NCBI GenBank assembly: GCA_029238515.1
Contig: JAQWFW010000020.1
Location: forward strand, 1-64,000
Origin: Flavobacteriaceae bacterium
GTDB lineage: Bacteria > Bacteroidota > Bacteroidia > Flavobacteriales > Flavobacteriaceae
Length of the DNA: 64,000 nucleotides
Direction of reading: 5' to 3'
Below, one piece after another: positions 46,953 through 55,963 of the stretch. Both the position numbers and the translations under genes were made by a program. The notes beneath the pieces are model-generated. The model was not told where the DNA came from, ran no database searches, and was given only the letters and a program-made list of their open reading frames with translations. Each line of letters starts with the position of its first letter. Position 1 is the stretch's first letter.

Positions 46953-49067
46953 TTAATTTTTAAGCGCAGATAACTTGTTTACTTTGAACATCTTATTCAA
47001 ATCGGTCAATACATTAAGGGCTTCGTCCATATAGATATCTTTACTGAGTGATTCATGCCAGCGCTCACGTTTTATTCTAAAAATAGAATCGGCCTCCATG
47101 ATTGGTTTTTCATAGGGTAAAGATTCGAAAGATAAATTTGTAGTGTAATCAGAAAGTGCATCAAAGCGCTCAGATTCTTTTTCATTTTTCTTCAAATTTG
47201 CATCATAATCACTGTACTTTAGACTGTAAATATCTTTTGAACGTACTTTTTTAATCCACTGCGCATTTTCATCAATAAGTTTTATTTCTGGACTGTTGTC
47301 CATACGTTCTTTACTTCTTCTGACTGTAGTTTCGTAATCAATAGAACTTTCCCAAAGCTTATATGAAGCAGGTTGAATCTCATCCCATGACAATGGATTG
47401 TCTTGATCTTTTTCACCCAAATCTATATAACTGTAACGGTCTGGAACGACAACATCACTTTTGACGCCTTCAAGCTGCGTTGAACCCCCATTGATACGGT
47501 AATATTTTTGCGTTGTAAATTTAAAGGCACCCATATCGCCACTAGTGTTGTTGCGAATCATTCGGTTAAGGTCTATGACATTTTGAACCGTTCCTTTTCC
47601 ATAGGTTTGTTTGCTACCAATAACAATTGCACGCTTATAATCCTGCATGGCTGCAGCCAAAATTTCTGAAGCCGATGCAGAAAATTCATTGACCAATATC
47701 ACTAATGGACCATCCCAAGTGACGCTTGGGTCTCTATCTTTTAAAACCTGTCGATCTTCACCGGTAGACCGCACTTGTACAATCGGTCCTTCTTTAATGA
47801 ATAATCCTCCAATTTCAACAGCTGTTTTGAGGGAACCTCCCCCATTGTTACGCAAATCCAAAACCAAACCTTCCATTCCTTCTGACTTTAGTCGCTCAAT
47901 TTCTCTTTTGACATCAGTGGTGGAATTTCTACTGTTTACATCTTGAAAATCAATATAAAATTTAGGTAAATTGATGATGCCAAATTTGTAACTGTCTTTC
48001 TCAACAATACTTGATTTTGCATAGGTTTCTTCCAACTCAATTTCGTCTCTTGGAATAGTCAAATCTTCAATGGTTCCATCAACTCTTTTAAGGGTCAAAA
48101 TAACATTTGTTCCTTTTGGTCCTTTGATGAGTTTGACAGCATCATCCAGACGCATGCCCACAATACTTACTCCTTCTTCTTCATCTTCTTGACGCACTTT
48201 CAGAATGATGTCCCCAACTTGTAGTTTGTTTTGTCGCCAAGCAGAACCTCCAGAAATTAATTCAGTGATACTGATTTTGTCCATTTTTTTCTGAAGTCGT
48301 GCACCAATACCTTCATATTTTCCAGACATTTCAGCATCAAAACGATCCTTGGCTTGTGGCGCAAAATAATAGGTGTGTGGATCGAAAGATTCCGAAATGG
48401 CATTAATGTACATCGAAAGCCAATCATCGCGTCTCAAATCATCAAAATATACCGACACTTCTTGAAGGTTTTTAAGTGTAGCTTCTCGTGCTTCTTCTTC
48501 AAGATCGGATTTTGTTTTTTCTTGTTCGCTTTCATCTGATTCATTGTCGGACAACAAATCATGATAATTAGTTAGTGTGCTGAATTTTAATTGCTTACGC
48601 CAACGATCCATCATCTCTTTTTTGGAGGATACATAGTCCAATTGATCGGTATCAGATTGATAAGTTTCATCCAATTCATAATTAAAGGGCTGAGTTAAAA
48701 CATCGGTATATACCGCTTTAGACTCTTCTATTCTTTGCGTTAATCGTTGATAAACAAGGTTGAAAAACTGAACGTTGTAGTTTTTAATTTGATCATCTAA
48801 GTCAGTTTTGTAGGTTTCAAATTCTTTGAGGTCTGAACGATAAAAATAATGCTTGTAAGGATCAATTGTTTTCAAAAAACGCGTATACACTTCTTCTGAA
48901 AAATCATCATTAAAATCTTTGGGTTGAAAGTGCCCTTGTTCCAACAAATAGGTTACAAGCTGCATAAGGAGTTTATCCTTATCTGGGTTATCAAAGGTTT
49001 TGGTCGTAAAGCTACAAGAAGCGAATGCGACAAAAACAGACAAAAGAAAAATATTAAAATGTTTCAT
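46953..49067 (-). CDS. prc: Tail-specific (C-terminal processing) protease, S41 family
   Basis: A 704-residue Tsp/Prc-type protease. The N-terminal signal ends VAFASC (lipobox, Cys19), so it is probably a lipoprotein. A PDZ domain lies at about 245-325, and the S41 Ser-Lys dyad is in VNEFSASASEIL and GSKQTYGKGTVQ. A C-terminal DUF3340-type region follows. It trims periplasmic proteins at their C-termini. It is divergent from surE across 151 bases. Confidence 0.93.
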   Translation of the reverse strand: MKHFNIFLLSVFVAFASCSFTTKTFDNPDKDKLLMQLVTYLLEQGHFQPKDFNDDFSEEVYTRFLKTIDPYKHYFYRSDLKEFETYKTDLDDQIKNYNVQFFNLVYQRLTQRIEESKAVYTDVLTQPFNYELDETYQSDTDQLDYVSSKKEMMDRWRKQLKFSTLTNYHDLLSDNESDESEQEKTKSDLEEEAREATLKNLQEVSVYFDDLRRDDWLSMYINAISESFDPHTYYFAPQAKDRFDAEMSGKYEGIGARLQKKMDKISITELISGGSAWRQNKLQVGDIILKVRQEDEEEGVSIVGMRLDDAVKLIKGPKGTNVILTLKRVDGTIEDLTIPRDEIELEETYAKSSIVEKDSYKFGIINLPKFYIDFQDVNSRNSTTDVKREIERLKSEGMEGLVLDLRNNGGGSLKTAVEIGGLFIKEGPIVQVRSTGEDRQVLKDRDPSVTWDGPLVILVNEFSASASEILAAAMQDYKRAIVIGSKQTYGKGTVQNVIDLNRMIRNNTSGDMGAFKFTTQKYYRINGGSTQLEGVKSDVVVPDRYSYIDLGEKDQDNPLSWDEIQPASYKLWESSIDYETTVRRSKERMDNSPEIKLIDENAQWIKKVRSKDIYSLKYSDYDANLKKNEKESERFDALSDYTTNLSFESLPYEKPIMEADSIFRIKRERWHESLSKDIYMDEALNVLTDLNKMFKVNKLSALKN

Positions 49068-49190
49068 AGACTTGAGTGGTATTGATCAAAATTCGTTCCT
49101 AAAATAATGGAAAATTATAAAATTTAGTACTTGACAACGCATAATTTTTTGTTAAAGCGGTTAAAAGTCAGTAATCCCCAACAAAATACT

Positions 49191-49198
49191 TACTTTTG
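49191..49198 (+). promoter_or_regulatory. Putative -7 element of surE
   Basis: TACTTTTG fits TAnnTTTG, 20 bases before the surE ATG. Confidence 0.42.
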
Positions 49199-49218
49199 TA
49201 AAGGAAAACAAAGAAAAT

Positions 49219-49986
49219 ATGTCAAAAAAACCACTCATTCTGGTCACCAATGACGATGGAATTACTGCTCCAGGAATAAGAACTCTGATCAAAGTCATGA
49301 ACCGTATTGGTGATGTGGTGGTCGTTGCACCAGACAGTCCACAAAGTGGAATGGGGCACGCAATTACCATTGATGACACCTTGTACTGCAGAGAAGAACA
49401 TATCGACAATGGTCCTCAAAAAGAATACAGCACCTCTGGCACTCCTGCCGATTGTGTAAAACTTGCTGTTCACGAACTTCTGGATCGAAAACCAGATTTG
49501 TGTGTTTCGGGCATCAATCATGGATCCAACTCCTCCATTAACGTGATTTATTCAGGGACGATGAGTGCCGCCATAGAGGCTGGTATGGAAGGGATCCCTG
49601 CCATTGGATTTTCGTTGTTGAATTATAATTGGGATGCCGATTTTGGCCCCACTGAACAATACATTGAAACGATTTGCCAAAACGTTTTAGAAAACGGTCT
49701 ACAAAAAGGCATCATTCTAAACGTAAACTTCCCCAGCAAGGCGATAAAAGGAACTAAAATTTGCCGTCAAGCCAATGCCAATTGGGTTGAAAAATTTGAC
49801 AAACGTCGAAGTCCTATGGGACGTGATTATTATTGGCTCACTGGAGAATTTATCAATCAAGACAATGGGGAAGACACCGACGAATGGGCACTCGAGCAGG
49901 GCTATGTTTCCGTAGTTCCTGTACAATTCGACCTCACAGCACATTATTACATTCAAGAACTCAATAATTGGAATCTCAATGGATAA
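49219..49986 (+). CDS. surE: 5'/3'-nucleotidase SurE
   Basis: A 255-residue metal-dependent nucleotidase that removes phosphate from nucleoside 5'- and 3'-monophosphates. LVTNDDGITAPGI (metal-binding DD pair), SGTPADCVKLA and CVSGINHGSNSSINVIYSGT are hallmarks. It heads a surE, small membrane protein, lpxB, comEC run; its 3' end overlaps the next gene by eight bases. Confidence 0.96.
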   Translation: MSKKPLILVTNDDGITAPGIRTLIKVMNRIGDVVVVAPDSPQSGMGHAITIDDTLYCREEHIDNGPQKEYSTSGTPADCVKLAVHELLDRKPDLCVSGINHGSNSSINVIYSGTMSAAIEAGMEGIPAIGFSLLNYNWDADFGPTEQYIETICQNVLENGLQKGIILNVNFPSKAIKGTKICRQANANWVEKFDKRRSPMGRDYYWLTGEFINQDNGEDTDEWALEQGYVSVVPVQFDLTAHYYIQELNNWNLNG

Positions 49987-50272
49987 AATTCAAATACTTA
50001 AAGGATTCATTATTGGAATTTTGACCAATAGTTTAGGCCTTTTTCTTGTTGGAATCACTATGGCCAAATCGTCTGGACGTAGTGAAGGAGTTCTAACTGT
50101 TTTGGAGGCGGCGCATTCCGAAAATTTTCTTGGAAAACTCATCAGTCTGGGCGCACTTTTGAATCTGTTTTGTTTTTTTTACTTTATCCGAAAGAAAAAA
50201 GATGCCCATGCAGCTGGTGTATTGGTTGCTACGATTTTTATAGCCATTATTACATTTATCATTAAGCTCTAA
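49979..50272 (+). CDS. Small three-helix membrane protein between surE and lpxB
   Basis: A 97-residue protein with hydrophobic segments at about 9-28, 55-70 and 78-96, and a KKKDAHAAG positive loop. It overlaps surE by eight bases and ends two bases before lpxB, so all three are translated together. I recognise no family. Its place beside lpxB suggests a link to envelope or lipid A assembly, but that is inference. Confidence 0.72.
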   Translation: MDKIQILKGFIIGILTNSLGLFLVGITMAKSSGRSEGVLTVLEAAHSENFLGKLISLGALLNLFCFFYFIRKKKDAHAAGVLVATIFIAIITFIIKL

Positions 50273-50274
50273 AA

Positions 50275-51387
50275 ATGAAGTACTACATTATAGCAGGAGA
50301 AGCATCGGGCGATTTACATGGCGCCAACCTCATCAAAGCATTGCGTAAAGTAGACCGAAAAGCAGAATTTAGAGTTTGGGGTGGCGATTTGATGCAAGAT
50401 GCTGGAGGTGCTTTGGTAAAACATTACAAAGCTTTGGCGTTTATGGGCTTTTTGGAAGTGGTAATGAACTTGCGCACCATTTTTAAAAATATAAGCTTTT
50501 GCAAAAAAGATATTGAAGCTTTTCAACCTGATGTTCTGATTTTTATTGATTACCCTGGGTTTAATATGCGTATTGCAAAATGGGCTAAAATCAACAATTT
50601 TAAAACCCATTATTACATTTCACCTCAAATTTGGGCATGGAAAGAAAACCGCATTCATCAAATCAAGCGTGATATTGATCAAATGTATGTGATTTTACCT
50701 TTTGAAAAAGATTTTTACGAAGTTAAGCACCAAATGCCTGTTACCTTTGTTGGTCATCCCCTAATTGATGCGATTGCCAACCGCCCAAAATTAGAGGCAA
50801 ATGCTTTACGTAAAAAATACGGCCTAAGTGACCGACCCATTGTTGCCCTACTCCCCGGAAGTCGACAACAAGAAATTAAAAAAATGTTACGTGTGATGTT
50901 GTCTGTAATTGATGACTTTCCTGAGCACCAGTTTGTGATTGCTGGTGCTCCGAGTCAACCCAAAACGTTTTACCAAAAATTCATCAAAAACAGCAAAATT
51001 AAATTTGTGAGCAATGCCACCTACGACCTGCTCAGTATAGCCGATGCAGCTTTGGTGACTTCTGGAACGGCAACACTAGAAACCGCTTTGTTTAAAGTGC
51101 CTCAAGTGGTGTGCTACAAATCCAGTTGGTTGTCTTATCAGATTGGAAAACAAGTGGTGAAGTTAAAATTTATTTCTTTGGTGAACCTCATTATGAACCG
51201 CGAAGTGGTTTGCGAATTGATCCAAAATGACCTCAACACAAAACGCCTTATAGCAGAACTAAAACATATTTTAGCCCCCAAAACCCACAAAACCATGAAA
51301 GCCGAATTTGATGCCCTAGAACAAAAACTAGGTGGCCCTGGTGCCAGCCAAAAGGTGGCCAAAGCGGTGTTTGAAGATTTGGGGTAG
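50275..51387 (+). CDS. lpxB: Lipid-A-disaccharide synthase
   Basis: A 370-residue GT19 enzyme that joins lipid X with UDP-diacylglucosamine to form lipid A disaccharide-1-phosphate. YIIAGEASGDLHGANLIKAL, FIDYPGFNMRIAK, IWAWKENR and LLPGSRQQEI are diagnostic. With kdsA it shows a normal lipopolysaccharide pathway. The comEC frame opens inside its 3' end but its likely start is 41 bases further on. Confidence 0.96.
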   Translation: MKYYIIAGEASGDLHGANLIKALRKVDRKAEFRVWGGDLMQDAGGALVKHYKALAFMGFLEVVMNLRTIFKNISFCKKDIEAFQPDVLIFIDYPGFNMRIAKWAKINNFKTHYYISPQIWAWKENRIHQIKRDIDQMYVILPFEKDFYEVKHQMPVTFVGHPLIDAIANRPKLEANALRKKYGLSDRPIVALLPGSRQQEIKKMLRVMLSVIDDFPEHQFVIAGAPSQPKTFYQKFIKNSKIKFVSNATYDLLSIADAALVTSGTATLETALFKVPQVVCYKSSWLSYQIGKQVVKLKFISLVNLIMNREVVCELIQNDLNTKRLIAELKHILAPKTHKTMKAEFDALEQKLGGPGASQKVAKAVFEDLG

Positions 51388-51427
51388 AATTTTAATCCTA
51401 CACAAAACTTTTACCTACACCCAAAAA

Positions 51428-53458
51428 ATGCAGCTCTTCTACTACCCTATACCAAAACTCACACTTGGACTCATTGCAGGTATCTTTTTAAGCGATTATG
51501 TTGCACTAACACTAAGAACCATCAGTTTATGGACAGGAATTTTGGTTGTTCTCGTATTGTTGTTTCACTTCGAAACTTTTATGAAAAAATACAGCATGGG
51601 GTCTATATTTTTGATGCTGCTTTTTGTTGTTTTAGGGTTGCTCTGTGCAACACTACACCATCCCAAAACAAACAAAAACCACTACAGTCATCAACTGCAA
51701 GAAAAGGATGACACATCTTCCGTTTTGTTGTTAAAAATAAGTGCAGAACTAAACCCTACCCTGTATAACATCCGTTATGTGGCAAATGTATTGGAATTGA
51801 ATAACCAAAAATCAATGGGTAAACTTTTGATCAGCATCCCCAAAGACTCCACGATAGCCCCTTTGGCTATAGATGCGCTTTTGCACATCGAAACAAAACC
51901 AAAAACCATCAATTTGCCCAAAAATCCATATGCATTCAGCTACAAAAACTACTTGGCACGAAAAGGGATTTTTCATCAAATCAGTATAAATCCTCAAACT
52001 AAGTTTGCGCATATAAAAGGGAAAGAAAGCATAAAAGGTCGAGCAGCTAAAGCAAGGCACTATGTCGAACAAAAAATTGATGCACTGAACATCAACGCTA
52101 CATCAAGGGCCTTTCTAAAGGCATTTTATTTGGGGATAAGAAATGAAATTCCAGAAGACATCAAAACAAATTATAAAAACTCTGGCGTATTACATATTCT
52201 GGCACTCTCTGGTTTACATGTGGGCTTATTGCTGAGTATTTTAGAGTTGCTTCTAAGTCCATTGGTTCGTATAAGGCAGGGCAAAAAAATACGCAGCGGC
52301 ACCATCATTATCATTCTTTGGGGTTTTGCTTTTCTGACAGGGCTTAGTCCATCTATCATTCGTGCAGTAACAATGTTTAGTTGTTTTGCACTTGCCCGTG
52401 GATTAAATCGGCAATCAAACAGTATCAACACCCTTTTTATTTCGGCATTTGTGGTTTTGATGGTACATCCAAATTTTTGTTTTGATGTAGGGTTCCAGCT
52501 GAGTTACACTGCAGTTCTTGGAATTTTACTCATCAAACCCATTTTGGATCACTATTGGCAACCCAAACATCTTGTTTTAAAACCTGTAGTCACTTTATTA
52601 AATGTTTCGGTTGCTGCACAAATTGGAATTTTACCACTTAGTCTATTTTATTTTCATCAATTTCCATTACTTTTTTTTCTAACCAACTTATTGGTCATCC
52701 CAGTACTGATTTTGTGTTTATGGAGTGGATTTTTTATTGTGGTTTTTAGTGGAGTTGAAATCATAAATAAACCGCTCATCTTTGGATTTGAATTGCTTGT
52801 CGAACTAATGAATAAGAGTACAAAATGGGTTGCTGCATTTGATTTTTTAATCTTTAAAAACATCACTTTCAATGGGGTAATGCTGATTTTATCTTATTGT
52901 ATTATTACATTATTTTTTGTGTTTTTAACCAAAAAAAGCTTCAGAAAGTTTATCTATTTAGGAGCCACAATAGTTGGACTTCAAGTGTATATATTTTTTG
53001 CTTTTTTAAAGGATTCAAAACAAGAATTTATCGTTTTTCAAAAAGTAAAACATACTGTTTTAGGGTTTAAAAGCGGAACAACTTTCGAAATACACAAGAC
53101 AACCAAAGACAGTGTACAATTTGCTTTTGTTGAAGAATACAAATCAGCAGAGGGTATTCGCAGAAGTGAGACATCAGACCTGAAACGACTATACAGCATA
53201 GACGGTTATCAATTATTGCTTGTGGACAGTCTTGGGATTTATGAATTCAGGTCTGCAAAAATAGATTGGGTACTGCTTCGAAACAGTCCAAAAATACATC
53301 TAGAACAATTGATAAATGCACTAAATCCCAAACTGATCATTGCTGATGGAAGTAATTACAAAAGTTTTGTAAAACGTTGGGAAAACACTTGTGTAAAAAA
53401 AGGGGTAAAATTTTATGATACCCAAACAAACGGCGCGTATATCTATCGCTTAGATTAA
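51428..53458 (+). CDS. comEC: ComEC/Rec2-family DNA uptake channel
   Basis: A 676-residue inner-membrane protein: N-terminal helices with a DUF4131-type region, the Competence domain (about 240-500) with GVLHILALSGLHVGLLLSIL and FLTGLSPSIIRA. A short C-terminal domain lacks the metallo-beta-lactamase HxHxDH motif, as in many Flavobacteriaceae. It moves single-stranded DNA during transformation. The frame opens at 51332 inside lpxB; the ATG at 51428 begins MQLFYYPIPKLTLG and is preferred. Its stop overlaps the convergent thioredoxin gene by four bases. Confidence 0.9.
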   Translation: MQLFYYPIPKLTLGLIAGIFLSDYVALTLRTISLWTGILVVLVLLFHFETFMKKYSMGSIFLMLLFVVLGLLCATLHHPKTNKNHYSHQLQEKDDTSSVLLLKISAELNPTLYNIRYVANVLELNNQKSMGKLLISIPKDSTIAPLAIDALLHIETKPKTINLPKNPYAFSYKNYLARKGIFHQISINPQTKFAHIKGKESIKGRAAKARHYVEQKIDALNINATSRAFLKAFYLGIRNEIPEDIKTNYKNSGVLHILALSGLHVGLLLSILELLLSPLVRIRQGKKIRSGTIIIILWGFAFLTGLSPSIIRAVTMFSCFALARGLNRQSNSINTLFISAFVVLMVHPNFCFDVGFQLSYTAVLGILLIKPILDHYWQPKHLVLKPVVTLLNVSVAAQIGILPLSLFYFHQFPLLFFLTNLLVIPVLILCLWSGFFIVVFSGVEIINKPLIFGFELLVELMNKSTKWVAAFDFLIFKNITFNGVMLILSYCIITLFFVFLTKKSFRKFIYLGATIVGLQVYIFFAFLKDSKQEFIVFQKVKHTVLGFKSGTTFEIHKTTKDSVQFAFVEEYKSAEGIRRSETSDLKRLYSIDGYQLLLVDSLGIYEFRSAKIDWVLLRNSPKIHLEQLINALNPKLIIADGSNYKSFVKRWENTCVKKGVKFYDTQTNGAYIYRLD

Positions 53459-54006
53459 GGTGTAAAGGTGGGTTTAAAGGATTTGGCGTAATTGTTAAAG
53501 GACTCTTGGCTATTAATGGTTTTGTAGAGGTCTTCGGCAAAAAGTTTAAGGTAAAGTTCGAGTTGTGGTGCTGTTCTATACCCTGGAATTGGAGCCAAAA
53601 ATTCGGCATTTTCACCTAAAAATACAATAGTTGGATAGGCATTTACCCCAAAATATTGTGCAAGTTGGTGTTTGCTGTTGCGGCGTTTGGCTTTGGCCGG
53701 ATCATAGTTGGGGTTTGTGAGCGGTTGCCCATTAAAATCAACTTCCTCATTGCCTTCTGCATTAAATTTTACGGCATAAAAGTTAGCGTTCACATATTCG
53801 GCTAGCTGTGGATTAGAAAATGTATTTCGATCCAACATTTTGCATGGGCCACACCAAGTGGTGTACATATCCACCATGATTTTTTTGGGGTGTTCTTTTT
53901 GTTTGATTAAAGCTTCATTCATGCTTAACCAATTGATTTCTTGAGTATTTCCAAAAAATGGAACAAGTAAAATTAAGAGAATTAACTTATGGTTTAGTTT
54001 ATACAT
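53455..54006 (-). CDS. Secreted thioredoxin-family protein
   Basis: A 183-residue protein with a signal peptide (cleavage near FFGNTQ) and a DUF255-like thioredoxin domain. The redox site is MYTTWCGPCKMLD and the cis-Pro segment is AYPTIVFL. The insert NPNYDPAKAKRRNSKHQLA between them is unusual for plain thioredoxin. It is probably a periplasmic thiol reductase. It overlaps the 64-residue gene upstream by eight bases. Confidence 0.85.
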   Translation of the reverse strand: MYKLNHKLILLILLVPFFGNTQEINWLSMNEALIKQKEHPKKIMVDMYTTWCGPCKMLDRNTFSNPQLAEYVNANFYAVKFNAEGNEEVDFNGQPLTNPNYDPAKAKRRNSKHQLAQYFGVNAYPTIVFLGENAEFLAPIPGYRTAPQLELYLKLFAEDLYKTINSQESFNNYAKSFKPTFTP

Positions 54007-54193
54007 AATTATTGTTGTAATGTTCTGATCGTTGGTTGTTGTTCATTCCAGCAGTTTCATCTACAAATGAATTTCTTTCCTCACGAGTTTTAAATACCCA
54101 AATACACACAGAATCTTTGCTGTGGTAAATGGCTTTTAATTCATCATTTATTTGGCACAAATGCTCTGGTATTTCAGTTTTTATGCAAATCAT
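53999..54193 (-). CDS. Small uncharacterised protein
   Basis: A 64-residue soluble protein with no signal, two Cys near the N-terminus (ICIKTEIPEHLCQIND) and an Asn-rich C-terminus. It overlaps the thioredoxin gene by eight bases and lies ten bases after the POT transporter gene on the same strand... the POT gene lies further downstream on this strand at 54204, so this gene is its 3' neighbour. No family recognised; coding status rests on tight packing and an uninterrupted frame. Confidence 0.5.
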   Translation of the reverse strand: MICIKTEIPEHLCQINDELKAIYHSKDSVCIWVFKTREERNSFVDETAGMNNNQRSEHYNNNYV

Positions 54194-54203
54194 ATTTTGC
54201 GTT

Positions 54204-55952
54204 TTATCTTACCCCATGCATGAGTTTTTTGATGACAGGATAAAGCACTGCCGAAAGAACTCCCAGTCCTACAGCTACAGCTGTGAGGATCCAAAAGAAA
54301 TAACTCAAACCATATTCATTTGCTATACCTTCTGAGGCCTCCCCAAAAACACCAGCAAGTTTCATACCAATCGCAACTGCGAGGTACCAAATTCCAAACA
54401 TCATAGCGATCATGCGTCCTGGAACCAACTTACTTACATAAGATAAAGCCACAGGAGAAACACAAAGTTCACCCATCGTGTGAAAAAAGTAGACCAAAAT
54501 AAGCCACACCATACTCACTGATGCTGTTGCAGCACCAACTGGTATGTCAGAAGCACCAATAGCAACACACGCCATCCCGATACCTAAAAGCACCATACCA
54601 ATAGCGTATTTCATGTTGGCATTCGGATTGTATTTGCTTTCCCACCATTTAGAAAACAACGGAGCAAAAGCAATGATAAATAAAGAATTTAGGACACCAA
54701 ACCACGATGCTGGCACTTCTGCAATTTCCTTTTTAAATTCTGCATTAAGCATCCATATCGAAATTCCCCAAATGATGAGAAAACTCATAGCTAAAATAAT
54801 GTTTGATAATGCATATTTAGCAAATGTTTTTCTGAACAGTAAAATCAATACCCAAGTGATAATGCCAAGTGGAATAATGGTCATCAGGGAGTTGACGACT
54901 TTAAAAATATCGGCAGCATTGCCTTCCAAAATACGTTGGGTGTAATCTCTGGCAAATATGGTTAGACTACTCGGTGCTTGTTCAAAAATGGCCCAGAAGA
55001 AAATCGTAATAAATGCAAAAAACATTACGGCCAACATTCGATCTCTTGTAATTTTATCGTAACGAGGAATACGGATGACAAGCAATACCAAAAACAAAAG
55101 CAATGCAGTCAAAATAACAACATTGGATCCGTCTGTGCCAAACATTTGAAAATCGAATAAATTGTATGCACCCTCTGAGATTTTTGATACAGGATCATTA
55201 AGAATCCAAGAAAGCCCTAGAAGCGAAGCGACACCTATAATGGCCAACTGAAAATGAGTAAAGGGATTGAATTTTGGCTCGTTTTCAGAAACTTCTTTGT
55301 TCGCATCATTCGTTTTAGTGGGCTTTTTACCTATATCGCCAAAAATATTTTGGGCAAACCAGAATTGCAATAATCCAAAGAACATAAAAATTCCAGCAAG
55401 ACCGAAGCCCCATCTCCAACCTACTTTTTCACCTAAATAGCCACACAACAAAATACCTAAGAAAGCCCCTGCATTAACACCCATATAAAAAATGGTATAA
55501 GCACCGTCTTTCTTTTCGTCTTTTCCTTTGTACATTTCCGAAATAATGGAGGTCATATTGGGTTTAAAAAAACCACTTCCAAAAACCAAAAGTGTTAGCC
55601 CAGTATAAATAAAAAATGGCGTCTCTAGTGCCATTGCACCATGCCCCAAAGTCATGAGTAAAGCACCAACAGCTACAGCATAACGATATCCAATGATTTT
55701 ATCGGCAAAATAGCCCCCCAAAAGTGTTGAAAGATATACGAGAGAGGTGTAGGTTCCAAAAATAGCATAAGCGTATTCTCGTGGCCAGCCCCAACCTTCG
55801 TCCATTAGTGAAGCCGTAAAAAACATTACGAGTAGTGCCCGCATTCCATAGTACGAAAAACGCTCCCACATTTCCGTAAAAAATAATACAAACAGTCCTG
55901 CAGGGTGCCCTAATACTTTGTCTTTAAAGATTTGATCAATTGCTGTGCTCAT
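54204..55952 (-). CDS. POT-family proton-coupled peptide transporter
   Basis: A 582-residue MFS transporter of the PTR2/POT group. FFTEMWERFSYYGMRALLV carries the ExxERFxYY proton-coupling motif at helix 1; GYRYAVAVGALLMTLGHG and FYMGVNAGAFLG follow, and GELCVSPVALSYVSKLVP is a late POT signature. It should import di- and tripeptides. A second POT gene lies eleven bases upstream and a dipeptidyl peptidase precedes both, giving a peptide-use unit. Confidence 0.94.
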   Translation of the reverse strand: MSTAIDQIFKDKVLGHPAGLFVLFFTEMWERFSYYGMRALLVMFFTASLMDEGWGWPREYAYAIFGTYTSLVYLSTLLGGYFADKIIGYRYAVAVGALLMTLGHGAMALETPFFIYTGLTLLVFGSGFFKPNMTSIISEMYKGKDEKKDGAYTIFYMGVNAGAFLGILLCGYLGEKVGWRWGFGLAGIFMFFGLLQFWFAQNIFGDIGKKPTKTNDANKEVSENEPKFNPFTHFQLAIIGVASLLGLSWILNDPVSKISEGAYNLFDFQMFGTDGSNVVILTALLLFLVLLVIRIPRYDKITRDRMLAVMFFAFITIFFWAIFEQAPSSLTIFARDYTQRILEGNAADIFKVVNSLMTIIPLGIITWVLILLFRKTFAKYALSNIILAMSFLIIWGISIWMLNAEFKKEIAEVPASWFGVLNSLFIIAFAPLFSKWWESKYNPNANMKYAIGMVLLGIGMACVAIGASDIPVGAATASVSMVWLILVYFFHTMGELCVSPVALSYVSKLVPGRMIAMMFGIWYLAVAIGMKLAGVFGEASEGIANEYGLSYFFWILTAVAVGLGVLSAVLYPVIKKLMHGVR

Positions 55953-55963
55953 TTTGGTTGGTT

